Assembly: GCA_020634215.1 (NCBI GenBank) | Contig: JACKCD010000041.1 | Span: forward strand, 1-51,117 | DNA: 51,117 bases | Origin: Ardenticatenaceae bacterium | Lineage (GTDB): Bacteria; Chloroflexota; Anaerolineae; Promineifilales; Promineifilaceae | Reading direction: 5' to 3' | In this document: in pieces, positions 25,925 through 33,340 of the stretch | Position numbering within the stretch: the first letter of the stretch is position 1 | Layout: every line of letters begins with the position of its first letter | Program-made: the position numbers and the translations under genes | The notes under the pieces: model-generated | What the model was told of the DNA's origin: nothing | Seen by the model: the letters and a program-made list of their open reading frames with translations, nothing else | Databases searched by the model: none

Positions 25925-26776
25925 ATGGCAAATGAAGGCGAATTCATAAAAATCTTGTGGGGAAATATTGTTGGAGAGACAAGGGAGCAGATTGAATCAT
26001 TATCCTGGGAGGGCATTGCAACCTACGTCATAGACCAAACCGGCCAACTCGTTATCACCTCTCTCGTACCTGTTGGTGGGTTTGTTACCCCAATTTATAG
26101 TTTGATTGTCAATACGGTTGGCAAAGCGGTTGGCAAAACATTTAAAGAATGGGGTGAAATGCAGGTCTACTTAAGCGATAAGAAAACGGCCGTTTTTGAA
26201 AAGCCCCCGTCGCTCCTCACATTCTCCAAACCCAATAACCGGGAAAAAACCATTGTGCTACCCATTCCTGAGTTAATCAAGCCAAGCAGTTCCCTTCGTC
26301 TCCAACCAACGCTGCCATCCGCAACCAAAACAAACGCTTCATCTCGATATGACCTTTTACCAAGCTTAAGGCAGCAATCTCGTGAACGGAAGCAAACACC
26401 AACACGCGGCAACATAAAGGTACAATCAATTTTGGCTCGCCGTAGCAAGAACTTTTCCAGCATTGCCAATGATGTTCTTTATCCAGAGTGGGCGATTACA
26501 GGCAAACTCCCGCAGCCTGGAAAATCGGCTCGGCTCCTGCCAATGCCTACCATTAACCCGCAGGAAATGAAGCACCAAGAAAACCTGGTGGCTGCTGCCG
26601 CCGTTTCGGCGCGAAACCTTGAAAGAATAATGGCGGCTGGCCGCAAAATGAATGAAGATGCGATCAAGCGCAGCCGAGACTTGGCAGATCGTCACAGGAA
26701 GCAGCAAGAACAGCTAAGGCAGCAAGAGGCTCGGCGAAGAGAACAGCAGAGGAATAATTTGCATCGTAAGCGGTGA
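25925..26776 (+). CDS. Hypothetical protein with hydrophobic N-terminal region and basic coiled-coil tail
   Basis: A 283-residue protein I do not recognise. Residues 25-75 contain a hydrophobic stretch (ITSLVPVGGFVTPIYSLIVNTVGKAVG) that could sit in or on a membrane. Residues 95-215 are Ser/Pro/Lys-rich and probably disordered. The last ~65 residues form a highly charged helix (RSRDLADRHRKQQEQLRQQEARRREQ in part) likely to be a coiled coil and possibly nucleic acid-binding. ATG 25925 has TGGAGGG 10 bp upstream. Monocistronic, divergent from the A2M gene and closed by a strong terminator. Composition is less GC-rich than the neighbours. Confidence 0.6.
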   Translation: MANEGEFIKILWGNIVGETREQIESLSWEGIATYVIDQTGQLVITSLVPVGGFVTPIYSLIVNTVGKAVGKTFKEWGEMQVYLSDKKTAVFEKPPSLLTFSKPNNREKTIVLPIPELIKPSSSLRLQPTLPSATKTNASSRYDLLPSLRQQSRERKQTPTRGNIKVQSILARRSKNFSSIANDVLYPEWAITGKLPQPGKSARLLPMPTINPQEMKHQENLVAAAAVSARNLERIMAAGRKMNEDAIKRSRDLADRHRKQQEQLRQQEARRREQQRNNLHRKR

Positions 26777-26802
26777 AATAGTGAGGTAATTTTGACTAGC
26801 AA

Positions 26803-26837
26803 AAAACCTCCGAAGTCTCCAAGACTTCGGAGGTTTT
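26803..26837 (+). terminator. Strong 16-bp stem terminator-like hairpin
   Basis: AAAACCTCCGAAGTCT is followed by loop CCA and the perfect complement ending in GGTTTT. It lies 27 bp after the stop of the hypothetical gene. The T run is short, but the stem is perfect, and the same core (CCTCCGAAGTC) recurs in the hairpin at 32700. Confidence 0.7.
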
Positions 26838-26888
26838 AGGCATAGCCTCAATGCTAACGCCTTCACAATGCAATTTTGTACGCTGAAC

Positions 26889-26963
26889 AAGGAGATTAAC
26901 CACAAATGCACACAGATAAACATTGATTTTCTTATCTGTTTTCATCTGTGTGCATCTGTAGTT
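26889..26963. repeat. Imperfect hairpin with GCACACAGAT words
   Basis: AACCACAAATGCACACAGAT at the left and ATCTGTGTGCATCTGTAGTT at the right pair with few mismatches around an AT-rich middle. It lies between the terminator above and the convergent propeller gene. It is probably another intergenic repeat family. Confidence 0.5.
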
Positions 26964-27005
26964 GCTTCATCCGTTTAGTTACGGCTTGTCCTCGTCTGAG
27001 CTTAC

Positions 27006-30000
27006 TTACGGCGAAGCTGCAAACGCGACATCATCAATAAAGAAACTACTCGAAACACTGGAGTCAGTCGTGACTAAAAACTCTACTGTCACACTGCTGC
27101 CCACAAAGTCGGCCAGGTCAACCGAAGCCGCCTGCCAACTATTGGTTTCCTCACTGCTGCACAAATCGCTTTGCAGAACCGTATTCCCATCCAGCAATAC
27201 ATAAACAAAGTCAAATCCACACTCATCATCTGACCGAATCTGGTAATAGAACTTCAGATAAAGCGGCCCGGTGACATCGGTCAGGAAAAACGATTGCGAC
27301 AATGAGCTGATTTCATCATCTAGCCCACCGAGCCAGGCAACCCAACTGCCGGAGTGGGCATTGATGGGTAGGCCGTTGTTGACAATCAGCGGTTCTCCAT
27401 TCAGCGAATCTTCAAACCAGTCGCCGTTCTGTCCCTGCTCAAAATCCCCGTTAGGTACCTCTGGCAAGTTGTTGCTGCCGGGTGTGGGGGTGAAGGTGGG
27501 CGTGGGCTGCGGCGTGGCCGTGGCATTCGGCGGCTGTGTTGGGGTGGCAGTGGGGGCAGAGCTGGTAGGAACGGCCGTTGGTTGGGGCTGCGGGTCAAAC
27601 GGCGCACGCTTGCCAATATACGGCAAATAGACAGCCTGATCCCCCGGCGGTTGCGTGCTACCCAGCGGCAGCTTCCACAAACTGCGCCCGTGCGTTGCCG
27701 CTACCAACTGCTTGGCACCATTTGGATATTTTTGAATTGCCAGATCGAAAATAGCTACCAGTGGCAAATTTTGGTTAAACGGCACCCAGTTTTGTCCACC
27801 GTTTGTCGTCTGATACACGCCAAAATCGGTACCTGCATAGACAACATTGGCATCATCGGGGTCAACCGCCAGTGCCAAAACGGGTATGTCGGGTAGTCCG
27901 TTGTTTTGCCCCGTATGGGAAATGTCTACCCAACTGTTGCCCCCATCATTGCTGCGGAACACATGCCCCGGCGTTCCGGGGGTGTTGGCGGCAAACCCAC
28001 TAAAGGCCACATAGAAAAGCTGCTCATTGACCATGACCACATCTGCCACCCAGCGGTTAGGCAAGGGAGCACTGGTAATATCAAACCAATTGCTGCCGCC
28101 GTTTTTCGTCAGTGCCACCAGCCCATCGGCCGAGCCAGTCATGATGTAGTTGGAGTTACCTTTGAGAACGTTAATGGCCGAAATCGCATACCCTTTGGTC
28201 AAATCGGGGCTGATCGCCGTCCAGTTGTTGCCGCGATTGTTGGAACGATACAGGCGATGGGTGCCCCAGTACACACGGCCGGCCGTATTCGGGTCAGTCA
28301 GCAGGGGCGCATAAAAAAGCACCCGGTCATTCACGTCAATGCCATTTGCCAGCACCGGCCAATCATCGGCATTGGGAGTGCCGCTTTGGTCATTGCGCTG
28401 AAACTGCATATATTGTCCCCGGCTGCTAAACCGTGTGCCATACCAATAGCGTGGGTCAAACGGGTCAATGGCGGTGAAGCCACCGTCACCCGCATCTAAC
28501 CCAACCCAGCTTTGGCCGCTGTTCGTCGTTTTGGTCTTGGAATTATCCTGCATCCCGCCAAAAAAGACGTTGGGATCGGTGGGGTGCAGAGCAACCGATT
28601 GGAATTGCAGGGTTGCCAGATCGTTATTGCGTACTTGCCAGGTGTGGCCGCCGTCGCTGGATTTGTAGGCACCACCGTCGTTGCCAATCCAAACAATGTT
28701 GGGGTTGCTGGGGGCGAAGGCAATGGCGTGAAGATCGGGGTGGACGGTAGTGGCTTCGTTAATGCCGCTGTTGAATGACCAACTGTTGCCACCGTCGTCG
28801 GTGCGAAATACAGTGCCGTCAACCCCAGGCACATTGCCGCTGTAAACAGCTTGGCCGCCAGCCAGCACAATGTTGGGATTGGTGGGGTGAACCGCCAAGA
28901 TATTGTCATAGCCACACTGCTCGCCACAGTAGCTGTATTGCAGGCTGTTAAGCTGGCTCCAGCTTTGGCCGCTGTTGTTGCTCTTAAAAACGGCACCAAA
29001 GCTGCTGCCATCTTGCCGATACACTTCAAAGCCAGCGTAAAGCACGGCCGGGTTGGAGGGGCTAATGGCAACTTCGATGCGGTCGTGGGCAACGGACAGC
29101 CCGAACGATTGGTTCCAGTTTGCCCCGCCGTCGGTGCTTTTGTAAATGCCGTAGCCGTCGAAGGCGGCATAGAGGGTGTTGGGGTTGTTGCTGGGCATCA
29201 CCAAAGCGGATGAGGAAGCGCAGCCATTGGTGCCACAAGCGCTGGCGAGCAGTTCCCAGCTTTGGCCGCCGTTGGTGGAGCGATAGATGCCGGGGGTACC
29301 CGTTTGCGGGTGGTTATCGCCGGTTTTGGTGAAGCCAGCCGCTGCGTAAATGAGGTTGGGGTTGGAAGGGTTGACGACGATGTTGGCGAAGGCCAGCCCC
29401 ACAAAGGTGTTGCTGCCGAGTAACTGCCAGCTTTGGCCGCCGTTGGTAGATTTGAGGATGCCGAGGCCGTAGTAGCTGTCGGAGCCGTGGGGTTCGCCCG
29501 TGCCTACATAGAGGGTGTCGGGGTTGCTGGGGTCGAGGGTGAGGGTGCCAACGGCGAGGGAGGCTTGGCCGTCGGTGAGGGGGACGAAGCTGTTGCCGCC
29601 GTCGGTGGTTTTCCAGATGCCGCCCTGGGCTGCGCCAACGTAGACGATGTTGGGGTTGGTGGGGTGGATGGCAACGGCCGTTACGCGCCCCGAAGCATCA
29701 ATGGCAAAATCCCCCATTTGCGCTCCCGTAATGGGGTCGGGGCCAAGCTGCTGCCAGACGTTGGCGGCAAAAGCGCGGCTTTGCTGCGGCGAAAGCTGCG
29801 CCAACTGGGCTTCGTAGAGGTTGTAGGCATCGAGCCGGGCGGTGAGGGGGATGGTGTCGGCGGGGTAGCTTCGCATGAAGTGGATCATTTCTTCACGGCC
29901 TGCGCGGGCACCTTTTAGCCCGGCCACGCGCAGCGGGTTGCGGTTGCGCTCGTGGTAGTGCCAATCAAAGCCGGGGCTGTTCATGGGGATGGGGCTGCCG

Positions 30001-30200
30001 CTGACATCGAGTAGCTGCTGTTCGCCGCGAGAAATGGCGGCCCAATCTTCGTTGTCAACGGGGGTGTCGCTGGGCTGGGCGGCCAGGGCGAGGTTTTGCG
30101 GCTGGATAACGGCGGGGGGGCGGTTGTTGAGGAAGATGAGGGTGATAACGGCCGTTATTCCCACCATCAGCCCCGACAATATCAATATGTTGCGTTTCAT
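27006..30200 (-). CDS. Secreted BNR/Asp-box beta-propeller protein with C-terminal jelly-roll domain
   Basis: 1064 residues: signal anchor (MKRNILILSGLMVGITAVITLIFL), a ~130-residue N-terminal region, then a double propeller with twelve Asp-box signatures (for example KTTDGGNSF, KSTNGGQSW, RTDDGGNSW, QTTNGGQNW), the layout of VPS10/sortilin-like and YCF48-like exo-proteins. A Thr/Pro-rich linker (PTAVPTSSAPTATPTQPP) leads to a ~160-residue beta-sandwich beginning NGDFEQGQNGDW, resembling carbohydrate- or MAM-like binding modules. It is probably a surface or secreted hydrolase-like or binding protein; no catalytic residues could be named. ATG 30200 has GGAGGAAC 7 bp upstream. Confidence 0.8.
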   Translation of the reverse strand: MKRNILILSGLMVGITAVITLIFLNNRPPAVIQPQNLALAAQPSDTPVDNEDWAAISRGEQQLLDVSGSPIPMNSPGFDWHYHERNRNPLRVAGLKGARAGREEMIHFMRSYPADTIPLTARLDAYNLYEAQLAQLSPQQSRAFAANVWQQLGPDPITGAQMGDFAIDASGRVTAVAIHPTNPNIVYVGAAQGGIWKTTDGGNSFVPLTDGQASLAVGTLTLDPSNPDTLYVGTGEPHGSDSYYGLGILKSTNGGQSWQLLGSNTFVGLAFANIVVNPSNPNLIYAAAGFTKTGDNHPQTGTPGIYRSTNGGQSWELLASACGTNGCASSSALVMPSNNPNTLYAAFDGYGIYKSTDGGANWNQSFGLSVAHDRIEVAISPSNPAVLYAGFEVYRQDGSSFGAVFKSNNSGQSWSQLNSLQYSYCGEQCGYDNILAVHPTNPNIVLAGGQAVYSGNVPGVDGTVFRTDDGGNSWSFNSGINEATTVHPDLHAIAFAPSNPNIVWIGNDGGAYKSSDGGHTWQVRNNDLATLQFQSVALHPTDPNVFFGGMQDNSKTKTTNSGQSWVGLDAGDGGFTAIDPFDPRYWYGTRFSSRGQYMQFQRNDQSGTPNADDWPVLANGIDVNDRVLFYAPLLTDPNTAGRVYWGTHRLYRSNNRGNNWTAISPDLTKGYAISAINVLKGNSNYIMTGSADGLVALTKNGGSNWFDITSAPLPNRWVADVVMVNEQLFYVAFSGFAANTPGTPGHVFRSNDGGNSWVDISHTGQNNGLPDIPVLALAVDPDDANVVYAGTDFGVYQTTNGGQNWVPFNQNLPLVAIFDLAIQKYPNGAKQLVAATHGRSLWKLPLGSTQPPGDQAVYLPYIGKRAPFDPQPQPTAVPTSSAPTATPTQPPNATATPQPTPTFTPTPGSNNLPEVPNGDFEQGQNGDWFEDSLNGEPLIVNNGLPINAHSGSWVAWLGGLDDEISSLSQSFFLTDVTGPLYLKFYYQIRSDDECGFDFVYVLLDGNTVLQSDLCSSEETNSWQAASVDLADFVGSSVTVEFLVTTDSSVSSSFFIDDVAFAASP

Positions 30201-30225
30201 AAACTGTTCCTCCTAGTTAGTAAAT

Positions 30226-30275
30226 AGAGATTGGGGATTGGAGATTAAACAATCTCCAATCTCCAATCTCCAATC
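30226..30275. repeat. GATTGGAGATT-type hairpin repeat
   Basis: Left arm AGAGATTGGGGATTGGAGATT (30226-30246), right arm AATCTCCAATCTCCAATC (from 30251). It separates two co-directional genes: it follows the HtrA-like stop directly (2 bp) and precedes the propeller start, so it could end or attenuate read-through. Confidence 0.7.
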
Positions 30276-30277
30276 AA

Positions 30278-32233
30278 CTATGCGTTGACTACAAACGTTT
30301 GCAAAATCTGGTCTAGTGCCTCCAAATCTGCGTCACTGGTGGCTTGCACCATGACGAGGATGACATAGTTGCGGGCTTGGGGAACGGCCGTTAACACCAC
30401 CAGCAGCGTCCCCTCACCACCACAGTTTGTATACAGGTCATAGAGACCGGTGTAGAGGGCATCTTCGTAGTTAAAACGGCCGTCGTAACCACAGTCACCG
30501 CTAAAATCAAACTCCGCCAACAGCGTCTGCTCATTCATGCTGCGTGAAAGGTCGTGCGAGGCCAGGAACACCATTCCCGGCGTACCCCATGAGTTATAGA
30601 AACCATCCAGACTGGGGGCGGCGCGTAGCCCAGCGCCAATGGCCGCCCCATCCAGCACCCAGTCGCCCCCGTCCAGTTCCGCCCACTGCGCCGGAATGCT
30701 GACCGTGAGAACCCCGGAATCGTCGCTGACGTTGACATATTCATAGGCCACAGGGGCTTCGGCAACACCCGTTTGTGCCGCTTCTTCGGCCAATTCCTGA
30801 GCAAAGGAGAAGACAGTGGTCAGTTCCTCAAAGCTGTTGAGCTTGCCTTCCAGCACCTCACTGGTGGCAAAACGGAGGATTTCAAAGCTCATCACGTCGT
30901 CGCTGTTGCGGCTGCGGAGCACGTCACAGTAAGACGACATCGTGCCATCGGTTGCCAGCACCAGCCCTTCCAGCTTGGTGACAATATCGCCGCCGCGAAT
31001 GCCGGCGTCGTCGGCTGGGGAGCCAGATTTAACCGAGGAAACCCAGATGCCGCTTAGACCGCTTTCTGTCACCACCGCCTGCCCGTTGATGCCAATGGAG
31101 TCGCTATCTTCGCCACGCCGCAGTTGTTCCACCACTCCCTGGGCAATGTCGCTGCTGATGCCAAACGCCTGCCGTGTGTCGCCGCGCCCGGCGTAGTGAA
31201 CGGCAATGACCTGACCGTTGGCATCCACCACCGCGCCGCCGGAGTTGCCGCCGTTGGTGGTGGCATCGTACTCAATCACATGCTCCACCGAGGCCCAGTT
31301 GGTTTCGCCACCGGCCTGCTCTTTGGAAACAATGCCACGGGTGAGGGTGTATTCGGGGTTGCCCAGCGGGAACCCGGCGACATACATTTCAGTCCCGACG
31401 CTAACAGAGCCTGAATGCCATTGCAGATGGGGGAAGCCTTCGCCGTCAATGTCAATGACGGCCAGGTCGGAGCATTCGGAAACGCCGAGGATTTTGGCGT
31501 TGCGGGGGCGGTCTTCGCCGGGCAGGTAGACTTGCAGCAGGGCGGAGCCGGTGACGACGTGGTTGTTGGTGACGGCGATGCCGCTGGGGTCAATGATGAA
31601 GCCGGAGCCGGCACCGGCGACGTTTTGCACAGCCCCAAATTCGGGATGAATAAAGCTGCCCTGGGCGATGATTTGGACGACGGCGGAGCGCACGTCTTCA
31701 ACGGTGTTGACGGCTCCGGAAACGGCCGTTACTGCCCCACCTTCCTTGCCCGACCCGCTATCCGTTTCCACCACGGTAGCCGGTTCTTCCGCCGCTTGGG
31801 TTGGTTCGGCGCTTTGCCCCAGCGGTGCCTGCACGCGGAAATCAAGTGTCTGGCTCAGTTCGTCATTGAGGTAGATGTCTACTTTGTAGGTTCCGGCCGG
31901 CCACGCCCCGGCGGTGTTGGCTGCCTCAAAAACCACATCCCCGCTGCCCGTCACCAGTTCGGTTTCGTTGAGCAGGTAGTTGGGCGCGGCGGCATCACCT
32001 ACATTAACGGCCGTCCACACCGCCTTTACTTTTGTGTCATCCGGCGCATTTGCCAAATTCACAATGCTGTAGAATGTATCGGCCGGGTCAAAAACGGTTG
32101 TTGTCTGGGTGCCAGCTTTGTCACGGGATAAAGAAGTGCTTTGAATGTTAGCTGTACTGGCACTAAATTCGCAGCCAACTAAACCTAACAATGATAAAAC
32201 AACAAAAAAGAGGAAAAAAGTGATCTTTCGCAT
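30278..32233 (-). CDS. HtrA/DegP-like S1C serine protease lipoprotein with PDZ domain
   Basis: 651 residues from ATG 32233 (GGAGCAAAC upstream; a longer frame to 32302 lacks a ribosome site and would bury the signal). Lipobox LGLVGC with Cys21. Residues 45-135 form a beta-sandwich-like domain. The trypsin-like domain follows, with His225 (VTNNHVV), Asp256 (SDLAVIDI) and Ser331 (GGNSGGAVV), then a PDZ domain at about 385-470 (SGIWVSSVKSGSPADDAGIRGGDIV) and a ~150-residue C-terminal domain. Anchored outside the membrane, it should degrade or chaperone misfolded exported proteins. It precedes the propeller gene on the same strand. Confidence 0.9.
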   Translation of the reverse strand: MRKITFFLFFVVLSLLGLVGCEFSASTANIQSTSLSRDKAGTQTTTVFDPADTFYSIVNLANAPDDTKVKAVWTAVNVGDAAAPNYLLNETELVTGSGDVVFEAANTAGAWPAGTYKVDIYLNDELSQTLDFRVQAPLGQSAEPTQAAEEPATVVETDSGSGKEGGAVTAVSGAVNTVEDVRSAVVQIIAQGSFIHPEFGAVQNVAGAGSGFIIDPSGIAVTNNHVVTGSALLQVYLPGEDRPRNAKILGVSECSDLAVIDIDGEGFPHLQWHSGSVSVGTEMYVAGFPLGNPEYTLTRGIVSKEQAGGETNWASVEHVIEYDATTNGGNSGGAVVDANGQVIAVHYAGRGDTRQAFGISSDIAQGVVEQLRRGEDSDSIGINGQAVVTESGLSGIWVSSVKSGSPADDAGIRGGDIVTKLEGLVLATDGTMSSYCDVLRSRNSDDVMSFEILRFATSEVLEGKLNSFEELTTVFSFAQELAEEAAQTGVAEAPVAYEYVNVSDDSGVLTVSIPAQWAELDGGDWVLDGAAIGAGLRAAPSLDGFYNSWGTPGMVFLASHDLSRSMNEQTLLAEFDFSGDCGYDGRFNYEDALYTGLYDLYTNCGGEGTLLVVLTAVPQARNYVILVMVQATSDADLEALDQILQTFVVNA

Positions 32234-32341
32234 GTTTGCTCCTTCAAAAATTTTTTGCCAGCATAGAAGCAAGGGATAGCAACGACAGACAGGCTCTATC
32301 AACTGGTCATCATAGATTGTGGCTAAAATAGGGGGATTCCG

Positions 32342-32584
32342 TTACGCGGAGTCAATCAAATCTTCTGTTGCAGATGAATAGGGGTTCCCTCCATCGGATA
32401 TGAACTCACCCGTCCAAGACTGCCCCGTTTGGGTTTCTAAATGGGCAACCAAGTCGGCCAAATTGGCAAAATACTGCCGCTCGCGGGTTTCGGCACTTTG
32501 CAAACTGACCCGCCAAGGGGCGTTGGCATGTTCGCGCCACAAACGGAGTAAATAGGCATGGTAATTGGGTGAGTTACTGCTCAT
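32342..32584 (-). CDS. Small conserved hypothetical protein
   Basis: 80 residues from ATG 32584 (AAGGACAAAG ribosome site). Sequence YHAYLLRLWREHANAPWRVSLQSAETRERQYF... and FANLADLVAHLETQTG resembles small Chloroflexota proteins in which a Trp-rich strand region precedes a short helix. I do not know a function. It sits 108 bp upstream of the HtrA-like gene on the same strand. Confidence 0.65.
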   Translation of the reverse strand: MSSNSPNYHAYLLRLWREHANAPWRVSLQSAETRERQYFANLADLVAHLETQTGQSWTGEFISDGGNPYSSATEDLIDSA

Positions 32585-32699
32585 TATCTTTGTCCTTGCC
32601 AAGGCCGTTGCTGACCTTTGACTTGATGTGATAATAGCAGGCTATCCTTCAGAAACTCTTCAAAAAGGCTTCAGGGTGATTGGAGTTGGGGAAAATAGG

Positions 32700-32746
32700 A
32701 AGACTTCCGAGGTTGCCCAACCTGCGGTTGGCAAAACCTCGGAGGT
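32700..32746. repeat. Nested hairpin (CCGAGGTT ... AACCTCGG)
   Basis: GACTTCCGAGGTT pairs with AAAACCTCGGAGGTC around an inner hairpin GCCAACC-type (CCCAACCTGCGGTTGG). The outer stem shares its core with the terminator at 26803. It lies between two minus-strand genes and is probably a terminator for the TfoX-like gene. Confidence 0.55.
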
Positions 32747-32777
32747 CTGGGGAAGGGGGGAGAATTGGAAATTTTGG

Positions 32778-33116
32778 CTACTTGGACTTTTTGGGGGGAA
32801 GGGTGCGGACGAAATCGGCGCAAAGGTTGACCCAGTAGGTGAGTTCGTCGTCGCTTTCGATGCCTTCGGGAGCCACGTAGACATAGCCTTTCATCGGCCG
32901 ACCGGTAAAGTCCATCGGGCGCACGTGGGGTTGGGTTAACGCTTGGGGCTGGTTGTCCGACCCCACCCGCGCCATCAGCGTGTCGTCTACCACGCCGCAA
33001 AACATGTAGTCACGCAGCATAAAGGCAATGCCGCCAAACATTTTCTTTTCCTCAGTGCCGGGGGTGTCGAGCAAAACGGTGCGGATGCGCTCCGCTAATC
33101 CTTCGTCATATGCCAT
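32778..33116 (-). CDS. TfoX N-terminal domain protein
   Basis: 112 residues that match the TfoX/Sxy N-terminal domain alone: LAERIRTVLLDTPGTEEKKMFGGIAFMLRDYMFCGVVDDTLMARVG is highly characteristic, with the conserved KKMFGG(I/L)AF core at about 24-33. In enterobacteria Sxy activates competence genes through CRP; single-domain versions are widespread and their role is not established. No competence genes are nearby. Divergent from the BTAD-type regulator gene with a 224-bp spacer. Confidence 0.85.
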   Translation of the reverse strand: MAYDEGLAERIRTVLLDTPGTEEKKMFGGIAFMLRDYMFCGVVDDTLMARVGSDNQPQALTQPHVRPMDFTGRPMKGYVYVAPEGIESDDELTYWVNLCADFVRTLPPKKSK

Positions 33117-33340
33117 TGTCTGTGCGTTTGCTGGGTTGCAAACCCAGTAGGCCGCTCCTTAAACGGCCGTTTAATCCCAAAACAAACCGAATCATACCGC
33201 TTTTGCGCCAAAAAACAAACATATGTTCTGTTTTTGCGGGGCGATTTTGTGGAATTGTCCATAATTTGCGGCAACCGTAAGGGGATAAGATAATGAACAG
33301 GGAGAACGATTGAACAGCTTGCTTAGGCAAAAGGAGGACA
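33117..33340. promoter_or_regulatory. Divergent promoter region
   Basis: A 224-bp spacer between the leftward TfoX-like gene and the rightward regulator. It is AT-rich in 33180-33310, carries one AACGGCCGTT (33162) and ends in an AAGGAGGAC ribosome site 6 bp before ATG 33341. I cannot place -35/-10 boxes with confidence. Confidence 0.4.
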
